Part shown: piece by piece, positions 8,683-18,400 of the stretch
Numbering within the stretch: the first letter of the stretch is position 1
How the letters are laid out: each line of letters begins with the position of its first letter
NCBI GenBank assembly: GCA_017412705.1
Contig: JAFPWS010000059.1
Coordinates: 62,001 to 126,000 of the forward strand
Origin: Prevotella sp.
GTDB taxonomy: Bacteria > Bacteroidota > Bacteroidia > Bacteroidales > Bacteroidaceae
Direction: 5' to 3'
DNA length: 64,000 nucleotides
The notes under the pieces: model-generated
What the model saw: the letters and a program-made list of their open reading frames with translations, nothing else
The model's database searches: none
Told to the model about the DNA's origin: nothing
Program-made: the position numbers and the translations under genes

Positions 8683-10125
8683 TTACTTCTGAACCATCTT
8701 ACGACCATTCATAATCACTACGCCCTTGTAAGACTCGTCAACCTTCTGACCAGCCAGGTTGTAGCGAACACCATTCTGCTGCTTAGCTGCGTCGATAGTG
8801 CTAATGCCAGTACTTGTACCGATGTTAGCTTCAGGAGTTGCACTTGCAACAGCAAAATATGCTTTCTTGATAGTGTATGATGCATCCTTATTTCCCTGAA
8901 TCCACATCTGCTGAACAGCATTCTTATTAGCTGCATCAAGAGCGATGACAATAATTGTAGCACCTACACCAAATTCAACCTTGCTACTAGCATTAGCACG
9001 ACGTGAAGCCTCTGCGACTTCGGCTACATATTGTACTACAACTTCGCCTCCAACGGTTGTCGATTCAAGTTCGACAACGAAATTGTCGAAATGAGAGAAG
9101 TCTGCAGAACCTTGCCACCAGCCTGCACCACCATCAGGATCGCCCGTAATGCTCAATACACCAGTAGTTGCGTCAAAGGTAGCACGTCCTTCCCATGGAT
9201 TCAACCCAGAAAGAGCAATCTCCTGCGTGTTATCATAAAGAATATTGTCCTTGTTCTCTTGGATATATGCAGCAGTAGCAAAGTAAACTGCCTTAACTGT
9301 AAATTCTCCTACTTGAGCATTCTGAAGTGCTGACTGCTTGATATGATTCTTGTTTTCGGAAAGTTCAAGGATAGCAGCCTTTTGGCCAGGTTGTACCTGA
9401 ATAGAGACGTCATCTCCAGAAACATGCTGAATTACAAACTGTACGGTAAAATCTACAGGCTTTGCCAACTCAACTACCGCATAACTATAGTAGCTTGCAT
9501 CATAGTCACCAAACCAAGCTCCGTTCCAGTTCCACGCACTAGCATTTACAAATGTCATTGTTCCATCATCATTCTTTGTGCCGTTAAACTTGCTCAAGAA
9601 ATCAGAGGTATCAGGATACCAAGCCTCTGTAGGATTGGCTGCCACATCAGCCTCATACTCAGCTGTAGAGCCGAAATATACTTCCTCAATAATTATCGAG
9701 CCTTCACCCTGTGACTGCAAAAACACTTTATATACCTTACTCTTATGGGTGGCATCAAGTTGGAAGCCAACAACACCACTGGTGTTAGCTGTGAGTTCTG
9801 TTGTGGATTGATAAAGCTCTGGTCCCCACTGGCCTACAGTGCCTTTAGACTCATACTGGACACCAAAAGTGGTCTTTACAGAACACTGCTTATACTTAAT
9901 GACCAGATAGTCATAAGCAGAGGCATCATAGTAGACGACACCCGCATCCGTAGCGTCAGCTGCTATTTCTGCACCAGAGAAGAGATTGGCTACATCTCTC
10001 CATGCCCAGTTGCCGAATTCTGTTGTTTTACCGGCTCCCATGTCTTCAGGAAGGGTCAGCACTTCCTTTGCATTTGCACCAACGGCCATGAGGGCCATTG
10101 CAATAAAAGTAAATAATTTCTTCAT
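8683..10125 (-). CDS. Secreted three-repeat beta-sandwich protein with shared C-terminal tag
   Basis: A 480-residue exported protein with signal peptide 1-19 (FIAMALMAVGANA). It contains three divergent copies of a domain of about 110-130 residues (around 30-150, 185-285 and 310-435). Each has a tryptophan- and glycine-rich opening (FGNWAWRDV, NWNGAWFGDYD, GGAGWWQGSADFSHF), a central strand (YDYLVIKYK, YSYAVVELA, FDNFVVELE) and a closing strand (IIEEVYFGS, VKAVYFATA, IKKAYFAVA). The layout resembles carbohydrate-binding beta-sandwiches, but I cannot assign a family. It ends with the same tag as the 7662-8558 product. Its place near a hemicellulose PUL makes a glycan-binding role plausible, not proven. 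Confidence 0.72.
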   Translation of the reverse strand: MKKLFTFIAMALMAVGANAKEVLTLPEDMGAGKTTEFGNWAWRDVANLFSGAEIAADATDAGVVYYDASAYDYLVIKYKQCSVKTTFGVQYESKGTVGQWGPELYQSTTELTANTSGVVGFQLDATHKSKVYKVFLQSQGEGSIIIEEVYFGSTAEYEADVAANPTEAWYPDTSDFLSKFNGTKNDDGTMTFVNASAWNWNGAWFGDYDASYYSYAVVELAKPVDFTVQFVIQHVSGDDVSIQVQPGQKAAILELSENKNHIKQSALQNAQVGEFTVKAVYFATAAYIQENKDNILYDNTQEIALSGLNPWEGRATFDATTGVLSITGDPDGGAGWWQGSADFSHFDNFVVELESTTVGGEVVVQYVAEVAEASRRANASSKVEFGVGATIIVIALDAANKNAVQQMWIQGNKDASYTIKKAYFAVASATPEANIGTSTGISTIDAAKQQNGVRYNLAGQKVDESYKGVVIMNGRKMVQK

Positions 10126-10171
10126 ACGCGTTAAGTTTAAGTTATTAATATAATAAAATGAATATTCCGCT

Positions 10172-10180
10172 GCAAAGGTA
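10172..10180 (-). promoter_or_regulatory. -7 box (TACCTTTGC) for 8683-10125
   Basis: Perfect TAnnTTTGC on the minus strand, 47 bp upstream of the start codon. Confidence 0.8.
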
Positions 10181-10240
10181 CGAAGAAAATCCGATACAAT
10201 TATGGCACTCTATTGACAAATAATGATACTTTGTTGCTTT

Positions 10241-11146
10241 TCAGGACTTAAATTGGCCATGATAGGCTATCAGACCTTCCATTGGGCTCTGCGTAACCTG
10301 TCCCAAGATGAATCCTTCTGCCGCTGCGGCCTCTGCCAACTGCTGGGGATAATGGTGGGCCATAGAGCCTACGAAATGGACAGGAAGGTCGGGGCGTTGA
10401 TAGGGGGTGATGTTGCTGCGGAAGAACTGACGGAAGTTCTGTACCACCAAGTTACTGAGCAGGGGGTTGTCCAGATGCTCCACTATATACATAGAGGTGG
10501 TTGCCAGGAAGCGGTTGGCCATGGGTTCGCGATATACCTTATTAATAATAGTGGCCTGCGTCAGCTTCTGCTCCGCCAGATATTCGTCACGAATGCCGGA
10601 AAACTGGGGATTCTTGAAGATAGCATTCAGGAAGAGGCGTCCCAAGACGGAACCGCTACCCTCGTCGCCCAGGATATATCCCAAGGCTGGCGTATTCTGC
10701 ACAATATCGTTACCATCGTAGAGGCAGCTGTTGGCGCCTGTTCCCAGGATACAGGCAATGCCTGGCGCGTGCTGACAAAGGGCGCGTGCTGCAGCCATCA
10801 GGTCGCTATGCACCTCTACCTTGTCTGGTGTGAATACCTCACCCAGCATCTGCTTCATCATGGGAACATGGGCTGGCGTACATCCGCTGCCATAGAAGAA
10901 AACGTTCAAATTGGAAAGCAGAGGCTGCTCCAAAACGCCAGAGCTGATGAGAGCCGCCCTTGGAAAGGTGGAAAGCTGCCCCATCAGTTCCTGCCCCAGG
11001 ATATAACGGATGGTGTCAGCATCCTGATGGATGGGGGTAATGCCCTGCGAGTGGAAGGTGGCAACCACCTTGCTGCCATGAGGATAAGGGGGAGTTAAAA
11101 GGGTCCAATCGGTCTTGGTGCTTCCGCTGTCTGCTATCAGTATCAT
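10241..11146 (-). CDS. BadF/BadG-type sugar kinase (N-acetylglucosamine kinase-like)
   Basis: A 301-residue cytoplasmic ASKHA-fold kinase, probably phosphorylating an amino sugar. The N-terminal phosphate-1 loop is ILIADSGSTKTDWTLL and the second nucleotide-binding motif is ACILGTGANSCLYDG, followed by LGYILGDEGSGSVLGR, the usual signature of eukaryote-type GlcNAc kinase relatives in Bacteroidetes. The start was set at 11146, where the conserved MILIADSGSTKTDW begins just below a -7 box; the frame stays open further upstream but that extension is unlike the family. The divergent neighbour is an MscS-type channel. Confidence 0.86.
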   Translation of the reverse strand: MILIADSGSTKTDWTLLTPPYPHGSKVVATFHSQGITPIHQDADTIRYILGQELMGQLSTFPRAALISSGVLEQPLLSNLNVFFYGSGCTPAHVPMMKQMLGEVFTPDKVEVHSDLMAAARALCQHAPGIACILGTGANSCLYDGNDIVQNTPALGYILGDEGSGSVLGRLFLNAIFKNPQFSGIRDEYLAEQKLTQATIINKVYREPMANRFLATTSMYIVEHLDNPLLSNLVVQNFRQFFRSNITPYQRPDLPVHFVGSMAHHYPQQLAEAAAAEGFILGQVTQSPMEGLIAYHGQFKS

Positions 11147-11159
11147 ATTTCTTTTTTCT

Positions 11160-11168
11160 GCAAAGGTA
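11160..11168 (-). promoter_or_regulatory. -7 box (TACCTTTGC) for the sugar kinase
   Basis: Perfect minus-strand match, 13 bp upstream of the kinase ATG, implying a very short leader. It supports the start at 11146. Confidence 0.75.
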
Positions 11169-11211
11169 CAAAAATATTGCGAAATGAGAAGCAATAATTG
11201 ATATTTTTTCG

Positions 11212-11220
11212 TAATTTTGC
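11212..11220 (+). promoter_or_regulatory. -7 box (TAATTTTGC) for the MscS-type channel
   Basis: Plus-strand TAnnTTTGC match 19 bp before the ATG at 11240. It forms a divergent promoter pair with 11160-11168. Confidence 0.75.
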
Positions 11221-11239
11221 AGCCAAAATTGGAAAAACT

Positions 11240-13567
11240 ATGAAACGATTTCTTTTCATTTGCGTAATCGTCCTGCTCTCGACCCTGAAGGCCAGTGCTG
11301 TGCTGAAGGAGAAGGACCTGAGTCAGACGCTGCAAATACTACGTACGGAGTTGACCAACTACCACCATGAGTTGTCTGAACGACTCCAGATGAACCAGAA
11401 GCAGAGCGAGATGGTGCGCGAGCAGCTGATTTCAACCATGAAACGCTCAAACCAGAACTCGCTGATGCTCTACTCGCAGAAGCAGGAATACGTATTCGAC
11501 CTGACTTACGCCTGCCACGAGGCCACGGAGCTGTATCAGGATTTCCACAAGCAGCAGCTGCCATTCAAGACCTTTATGGACAAGGCCGACATCGAGATAG
11601 CCCGCTACGACTCGCTGATAGCCAGTCTTCAGGCCATGCCGCAAAACGTGTTGGACCAGCGTACCAGAACTGACCGCAACGTCTGTCTGACACTGGCCAC
11701 CAGTATCCGTAACTCGTTGGAGGAGAACCGTTCTACGCTGGCTGAGTACATCAACATCTATGACATGACGGAGAAGCATCTCTCCCACCTGAACGACTAC
11801 GCCCAGAAGCGCTATAACGACATACAGACCAGCATCTTCAAGAATGGTGGCGAGTCCTATTTCACCATCATCAAAGACTGGGGCCTCTATTGGCAGAAGA
11901 TGACAGAGACGGTGGTGAAGAAATACCAGCCTACCGACAACTCGCAATGGGACAGTCGCTGGATATTCGGTCTGCTCGTCAGCATCATCTTCTATGCCAT
12001 CATAGCCTCAGCGCTTAACTTCACAGCCATCCGCTATGTGGTGCCCAAGCGCTTCCGTACAGAGGAATTCATGAAGAAGCGCACCTGCATCACCCTGGCC
12101 ACCACGACAGTGACCTTTGCCATCATTCTGGGTGTGGCGCTGGCTGTGACGAAGCAGAACTTCATCATCATGGCCTCCAACCTGCTGGTAAGCTATGCCT
12201 GGCTGTTGGGCGTCATCCTCATCTCGCTGCTGCTACGCGTCAAGGGCAACCAGATAAAGAGTGCCTTCCGCATCTACACACCACTCATCATCGTGGGATT
12301 CCTGGTCATCGCCTTCCGCATCATATTGATTCCCAGCGAGCTGGTAAACATACTATTCCCTCCTGTGCTGCTGGTATGTGCCTTGTGGCAATGGAACGTC
12401 ATCGGACGCCACAACCAGAACATTCCACGCTCGGACATGTTTTTCAGCTATATTTCGCTGGTGGTGTTCATCGTCTCCGTCATCTGCTCATGGGCCGGCT
12501 ACACGCTGATGGCCGTACAAGTGCTGATATGGTGGATTATGCAGCTGACCTGCATCCTGACCATCACCTGCATCAGCCAGTACCTGAAGCTGTATGGAAT
12601 GAAACGGCACTTCAGCGAGAAGTCCATCACCAAGACATGGGGCTACGACCTGATATACCAGGTGATACTGCCCTCTCTGAGTGTATGCAGCGTCATGCTC
12701 AGCATCTGGTGGGCCGCTGACGTCTTCAACCTGTCAGACCTCTGCTGGCGTATCTTCAACTACCAGTTCGTCAACCAGGATAACTTCCAGGTCAGCATCA
12801 TAAAGATTACGATGGTGGTGTGCCTGTGGTTCCTCTTCTCGTACCTGAGCAAAGCCCTCCTGCAACTGCTGTTCCTGCACTTCCAGGTAAAGGACCCTGA
12901 ATCAGCGGAGAATAAGACAGCCATGTCGAAGAACGTCATCCAAATCATCATCTGGGGTTCATGGCTACTGCTGTCGCTCAGCATCCTGAACATCAGCCTC
13001 TCGTGGCTGTTGGCCATTACAGGTGGACTGTCGACAGGTATCGGTTTTGCCTCGAAGAACATCATCGAGAACATCTTCTATGGCGCCTCACTCATGACTG
13101 GACGCATCAAGGTAGGCGACTGGATTGAGGTCAATGGTACCATGGGTAAGGTAACCAGCATCAGCTATACCTCGACCGTCATTGAGGCACTGTCGGGCGA
13201 AATCATCACTTTCCAGAACTCCCAGCTCTTCTCGAACAACTACAAGAACCTGACGCGCAACCATGGCTACGTGCTCGCTGTGGTGCCTTACGGAGTGGCC
13301 TATGGTTCAGACCTCCAGCAGGTCACACAATTGGCCGACAGTGCCGTTAACCAGCTGAAGCACAAATGGATGGACAAGTCGAAGCAGGCCAAGAGCGTTG
13401 TTGCTGAGCTGGCTGATTCAAGCATCAATCTGAAGATGTTTGTCTGGGCGGAGGCTCCCAAGAGGTCATACGTCATCAGCGATGTGCTGAAGTGCATCTA
13501 CGACACCCTCAATGCCAATGGCATCGAGATACCTTTCCCACAACAAGATGTACATATTAAGAATTAA
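11240..13567 (+). CDS. Large MscS-family mechanosensitive channel
   Basis: A 775-residue inner membrane channel that likely opens under membrane tension. The start at 11240 gives a clean signal peptide (MKRFLFICVIVLLSTLKASA). The next 220 residues are a charged, helical periplasmic region (LRTELTNYHHELSERLQMN...), as in MscK/YnaI-like large channels. Several transmembrane helices follow from about residue 240. The pore helix and beta domain are at the C-terminus: GGLSTGIGFASKNIIENIFYG, then GRIKVGDWIEVNGTMGKVTS and the conserved FQNSQLFSNNYKN. It is larger than E. coli MscS (286 aa) but normal for multi-helix relatives. Confidence 0.9.
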   Translation: MKRFLFICVIVLLSTLKASAVLKEKDLSQTLQILRTELTNYHHELSERLQMNQKQSEMVREQLISTMKRSNQNSLMLYSQKQEYVFDLTYACHEATELYQDFHKQQLPFKTFMDKADIEIARYDSLIASLQAMPQNVLDQRTRTDRNVCLTLATSIRNSLEENRSTLAEYINIYDMTEKHLSHLNDYAQKRYNDIQTSIFKNGGESYFTIIKDWGLYWQKMTETVVKKYQPTDNSQWDSRWIFGLLVSIIFYAIIASALNFTAIRYVVPKRFRTEEFMKKRTCITLATTTVTFAIILGVALAVTKQNFIIMASNLLVSYAWLLGVILISLLLRVKGNQIKSAFRIYTPLIIVGFLVIAFRIILIPSELVNILFPPVLLVCALWQWNVIGRHNQNIPRSDMFFSYISLVVFIVSVICSWAGYTLMAVQVLIWWIMQLTCILTITCISQYLKLYGMKRHFSEKSITKTWGYDLIYQVILPSLSVCSVMLSIWWAADVFNLSDLCWRIFNYQFVNQDNFQVSIIKITMVVCLWFLFSYLSKALLQLLFLHFQVKDPESAENKTAMSKNVIQIIIWGSWLLLSLSILNISLSWLLAITGGLSTGIGFASKNIIENIFYGASLMTGRIKVGDWIEVNGTMGKVTSISYTSTVIEALSGEIITFQNSQLFSNNYKNLTRNHGYVLAVVPYGVAYGSDLQQVTQLADSAVNQLKHKWMDKSKQAKSVVAELADSSINLKMFVWAEAPKRSYVISDVLKCIYDTLNANGIEIPFPQQDVHIKN

Positions 13568-13613
13568 AAATCATTAAAACGACCAAAAAGTTGTCAGTTA
13601 TCAGAAAAATGCT

Positions 13614-13622
13614 TACCTTTGC
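13614..13622 (+). promoter_or_regulatory. -7 box (TACCTTTGC) for kdsA
   Basis: Perfect match 28 bp before the kdsA start; probably drives kdsA, kdsD and the genes behind them. Confidence 0.8.
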
Positions 13623-13650
13623 AAGGTAATATGCATGAACTAACTCTATT

Positions 13651-14409
13651 ATGGCACAGACATTCATTGCGGGGCCATGCGTGATTGAATCAGCCGAGCT
13701 GCTCGACATCGTAGCAGCCAAGTTAGTGGAAATCAACAAGAAGCAGGGCACTGACATCATATTCAAGGCCTCGTTCGACAAGGCCAACCGAACGTCCCTC
13801 CGCTCCTTCCGAGGACCGGGCATCGACAGAGGGCTGCAGATGCTGAGCGACGTAAAAGAGAAGTACGGATTGCGGCTGCTAACCGACATTCACGAAGCCT
13901 GGCAGGCGAAGGCTGCAGGCGAAGTGGTCGACGTTTTGCAGATTCCGGCGTTCCTGTGTCGTCAGACCGACCTGCTGACAGCAGCGGCCAAGACGGGACG
14001 AATTGTCAACATCAAGAAAGCGCAGTTCCTCAGCGGACGTGACATGCGCTATCCTGTGGAGAAAGCCCAGGATGCGGGAGCCAAAGAAGTATGGCTCACC
14101 GAGCGGGGCAACATGATGGGATATAACAACTTGGTGGTCGACTTCCGCAACATTCCCGACATGCTGGAGATTGTGCCTACTGTCATCATGGACTGCACCC
14201 ATAGCGTGCAACGCCCCGGGGGAGCCGACGGCAAGACAGGTGGCGACAGGCGTTACGTGCCGCAAATGGCACTGGCAGCAAAGGCTTTCGGAGCCACAGG
14301 CTGGTTCTTCGAGGTACACCCTACCCCAGACAAAGGTCTCAGCGATGCCGCCAACATGCTGGAGCTCGACAAGCTGGAAGAGCTGATAGAGAAATTAATG
14401 TCGATATAA
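13651..14409 (+). CDS. kdsA: 3-deoxy-8-phosphooctulonate synthase
   Basis: A 252-residue cytoplasmic enzyme that condenses phosphoenolpyruvate with D-arabinose 5-phosphate to give Kdo-8-phosphate, the first committed sugar of the LPS inner core. Diagnostic motifs are the opening FIAGPCVIESAE, IIFKASFDKANRTSLRSFRG, TDIHE, QIPAFLCRQTDL, and MDCTHSVQRPGGADGKTGG. Length is normal for the family (about 260). The next gene, 28 bp downstream, encodes the enzyme that makes its arabinose 5-phosphate substrate. The stop codon sits inside a small ATATCG-type palindromic repeat. Confidence 0.96.
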   Translation: MAQTFIAGPCVIESAELLDIVAAKLVEINKKQGTDIIFKASFDKANRTSLRSFRGPGIDRGLQMLSDVKEKYGLRLLTDIHEAWQAKAAGEVVDVLQIPAFLCRQTDLLTAAAKTGRIVNIKKAQFLSGRDMRYPVEKAQDAGAKEVWLTERGNMMGYNNLVVDFRNIPDMLEIVPTVIMDCTHSVQRPGGADGKTGGDRRYVPQMALAAKAFGATGWFFEVHPTPDKGLSDAANMLELDKLEELIEKLMSI

Positions 14410-14432
14410 CGACATCTCGATATTTCGATATA
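14401..14432. repeat. ATATCGA-type palindromic repeat across the kdsA stop
   Basis: Contains tcgatataacg and ctcgatatttcgatata. Related sequences occur at 42952-42990 and 57547-57566, each at the end of an upstream gene and before a co-directional neighbour. Confidence 0.65.
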
Positions 14433-14437
14433 GAAAA

Positions 14438-15385
14438 ATGACAACAAGAGAATACGCTATACAATGTATCAAGGACGAGGCACAGGCGGTGCTGAACCTG
14501 ATACCGCAGATGGACGAGAACTTCGACAAAGCCGTAGAGCTCATTATGCAGTGCCACGGCAAAGTCATTGTGACTGGCGTAGGAAAGAGCGGACACATTG
14601 GTGCAAAGATAGCAGCGACATTGGCCTCAACAGGTACACCGTCGTTCTTCATCAATCCGCTCGATGTCTTCCATGGCGACCTGGGCGTGATGTCGAAAGG
14701 TGACGTGGTGCTGGCCATCTCGAACAGTGGACAAACGGACGAGTTGCTGCGTTTCATCCCAATGGTGCTGCACATGCAGATTCCCATCATTGCCATGAGT
14801 GGCAATCCACAGTCGCTGCTGGCCAAATATTCGACCTGTCATCTGAACGTGAGCGTAGAGAAGGAAGCCTGTCCACTCAACCTGGCCCCCACCAGCAGCA
14901 CTACAGCAACGCTGGTCATGGGCGATGCGCTGGCAGTAGCATTGATGGAGAAGCGTCACTTCCAGCCGCAGGACTTTGCACAGTTTCATCCCGGTGGGGA
15001 GTTAGGCAAACGGCTGCTCACCACAGCACAGGATGTCATGCTGACAGAGAACCTGCCCCTCCTGACAGAGGAGATGCACTTGGGCGAGGCCATCATCCAG
15101 GTAAGCAAAGGCAAGCTTGGTCTGGGCGTAGCCATCAAGGACGGGCGTATCTGTGGACTGATAACTGACGGAGACATACGTCGCGCCATGGAGAAATGGC
15201 AGGCAGAGTTCTTCAACCGCACGGTAGGAGACATCATGACCCGTCACCCCAAGACCGTTGGCCCACAAGCCAAGATATCTGACATACAAAAGGCTATGAA
15301 CAAGTATAAAATACACAACGTACTGGTTGTTGACGAGGGAAACCGTTTGCTCGGTATAGTCGACCGCTATGCATGTGTACTATAA
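14438..15385 (+). CDS. kdsD: Arabinose-5-phosphate isomerase (SIS + two CBS domains)
   Basis: A 315-residue KpsF/GutQ-family isomerase converting ribulose 5-phosphate to D-arabinose 5-phosphate for Kdo synthesis. The SIS domain (about 1-185) shows VTGVGKSGHIGAKIAATLAS, then TPSFFINPLDVFHGDLGVMS and AISNSGQTDELL. APTSSTTATLVMGDALAVAL and FHPGGELGKRLL close the core. Two CBS modules follow (about 205-315: VGDIMTRHPKTVGPQAKISD, NKYKIHNVLVVDEGNRLLGI). Adjacent kdsA makes the pathway role firm. Confidence 0.94.
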   Translation: MTTREYAIQCIKDEAQAVLNLIPQMDENFDKAVELIMQCHGKVIVTGVGKSGHIGAKIAATLASTGTPSFFINPLDVFHGDLGVMSKGDVVLAISNSGQTDELLRFIPMVLHMQIPIIAMSGNPQSLLAKYSTCHLNVSVEKEACPLNLAPTSSTTATLVMGDALAVALMEKRHFQPQDFAQFHPGGELGKRLLTTAQDVMLTENLPLLTEEMHLGEAIIQVSKGKLGLGVAIKDGRICGLITDGDIRRAMEKWQAEFFNRTVGDIMTRHPKTVGPQAKISDIQKAMNKYKIHNVLVVDEGNRLLGIVDRYACVL

Positions 15386-15403
15386 GACAAACAACGTAAG
15401 GCT

Positions 15404-18400
15404 ATGAACAAACTGAAAAGAATATTACTAATCTTCATGCTTGCACTGCCTTTGGCAGCGGCAGCTGTCTATCTTTTTAAGACCCTGGATGCCCGCAATG
15501 GTCTGATAAGCAGTCAGATTAACTGCATCCTGAAAGACCAACGCGGCTATGTGTGGTTTGGAACGCCGGCAGGCTTGTACCGTTTCGACGGCTACACGTT
15601 CAAGAATTTCCAGAGCAACTCTCAAGACGGTTCGTCACTGCCTGACAGCTATATCATCAGCTTGCAGGAGATGCTCGACGGTAACCTGTGGATTGAGACC
15701 TCGGCAGGCTTTTGTGTCTACCACCCCCAGTCGGAGAGCTTTGAGCGCGACCTGAAGCAGACCTATGCCAGCATGGGTATTGACGGCAGGCCCAACGTGG
15801 TCTATCTTGACAAACACAAGAATTTCTGGGCCTCCATTCCCAATAAGGGTGTCATAGCCTATAACATGCAGCAGCAAACCAGCTATGCCTTTGCCTATAC
15901 GAACGACGCACACGGCATTCCCCAGGGAAACATCTGCTCCATCAGCGAGTGCCGTGACGGTACCATCCTGGTTTACGAGGACGGTCGTCTGGTATGCTGT
16001 GACATCATGCGCCAGCAACAGACGGTATGGCAGACTGACGTGATTGCCCAGCAACGCCTGCGAAAGACCAAGTCTCTGAAGGTCTTTGCCGACCAGATGG
16101 ACAATATCTGGCTTTACGGACAAGGCACCTTGATGGTCTACAACAAGAATGCCAACACCTGGAACACCTCTATTGGCGACCAGCTGGGACTTAGCAGTAT
16201 ATCAGTAGACCATAGCGTTAACGGCATGGCTGGCGACCGTAGCGGGAACATCTGGATAGGAACAGACCAAAGCGGACTGATTCGTACTAATGTCAACAAC
16301 CACGAGATGGAATACGTCCAACCTCGGAGCATCAACGACAACCATGCCACCGAGGAACATACAGCCATCCAGAGTGTCTATGTGGACGACACAGACCTGC
16401 TGTGGGTAGGTACCGAGAAGTCGGGTGTTGCCTATTACGGAAACAATATCTATAAGTTTGCCAGCCTGCTGAATGGCGACATCACAGCCATTGCCCAGAC
16501 CAACGACAGTACCATCTGGTATGGAACAGGTTCCAGGGGCATCATCGGCTATAGCGGCCCATTGGCCAGCACAAAGGTGTCATGTATGGCTGCCACTCCT
16601 GACGGAAGCCTTTGGGTGGGCTCCAAGCAGAACGGTCTGACGCGCATCCAGAATGGCAGCAGCAAGTTCTACTCTGCTGCCCGCGACAGTGCGAGAACAC
16701 TTATCGACGACCACATCAACGCTCTTTGTTGCGATAAGGCAGGCAACCTGTGGATTGCCACCAATGGCGGTCTACAGGTGTATAACCCCAAGATGAACTC
16801 GTTCTCAGCCTATACTCGTGAGAACGGCATGCTTAACACAAACAACATCACCTCGCTGTTCTACGGCAAGAACAACAACATGCTGATTGGTACATCGGAA
16901 GGCCTTATCATCCTCAACCTCTCTACCCGTGAGAAGAAGGTCCTGACAGGTAATTCGAGCAATATTGTCACCTTCACCAACAACTACATCACCCAAGTCT
17001 ACGAGGACTCTCGTGGTCTGATATGGATTGGTACTCGTGAAGGTCTGAACATCCTCAACCTTGTGAATGACGAGTTGAGCCACCTGACGGAGAAGGACGG
17101 ACTCTGCAACAACTCTATCTGCGGTATTGCAGAAGACAAGAACCACAACGTCTGGGTTTCCACCAGCAACGGCATCAGCCGCGTCGTCATCCAGCGTAAC
17201 CACGAGGACGGCACCTTCAACTACGGTCTCTACAACTACAGCGTTTATGACGGTTTGCAGAGCAACGAGTTCAATATGGGAGCCATCACAACCCGCAACG
17301 ACGGTGTTGTGCTCTTTGGCGGTCTCTATGGTGTAAACTGGGAACACCAGGGCAACAAGGACGATCAGGAGTCACTGCCACGCGTCATGCTGACCCAGCT
17401 GTTTGTAGGCGAGGAGGAAATCCTGACAGGCCACGAATATGGCGGTCGCGTTCTGCTGACACAGGCCCTGAACGAGAGTAGCAAGCTGGAACTGGCCAAC
17501 AGTCAGAATAACATCACCATCAAGTTTGCCGCCGGTAACTACAACCAGGGCGAGCGCCTCCAGTTCATGTATTGGATGGAGGGTTTGGACCACGACTGGC
17601 GCAACGGTGACGCCCTGCTGCATGGTGTCAGATTCCAAGACCTGAGCAGTGGCACCTATACGCTGCATGTCAAGGCCGTCAGCGCCAACGGTGCTGTCAG
17701 CAACCAGGAGCGTACCCTTGAGATTACCGTCGACCGTCCCTGGTGGGTTTCATGGTGGATGCTGACCATCTACGTCATCTTCGCCATTGTCGCACTGGCC
17801 ATCTGGCGCTATGGCTACAAGAAGGCCAAGAAGGTATGGAAGAGCAAGCGCACCGTCATTGACGAGCTGAAACGTCAGCGCGAGGAAATCAAGCTCACCA
17901 GCGATGACCTGCGTCAGCCTATGGCCCGCATGACCACTATCATCGGAAACCTGGCCATGAAGGAAGAGTCTATGGAAGGCCGCGAACAGCTAAACTCTCT
18001 GCACTTCCAGCTGCTACAGGTCATCACCCGCATCTCTGAGATGCAGTCTACATTGGAGAATCCTGAGCGCAAGGCCGAGTCAACAGCCAAGGACAAGATG
18101 GAACTGAACGACCGTGGCGAGGTGGCTATGATATCCAACACCTCTACCAAGGAGCTCACTGCGGAAATCAAGCCTCTTAAGTTCGACACACAGGCAAAGA
18201 AGTTCAGTGTAGTCTTCATCGACTCCAACCACGAGTTCCTCAACTTCATCAATGCCCATCTGCGTGAGGTCTATGACTTCCATATCTACGACAACATCAA
18301 GGCTGCCCTGCCCGACATCGAGATGCTGGATGCTGACCTCGTCGTTTGTAAGCAAGACATGGACTACATGACGGGTAGTGAGCTTTGCAACCAGTTCAAG

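Noticed and set aside
10223..11098. Long plus-strand ORF (291 aa) opposite the sugar kinase
   Set aside because: It is antisense to a gene with clear ASKHA kinase motifs, and its translation is typical shadow composition without any domain.
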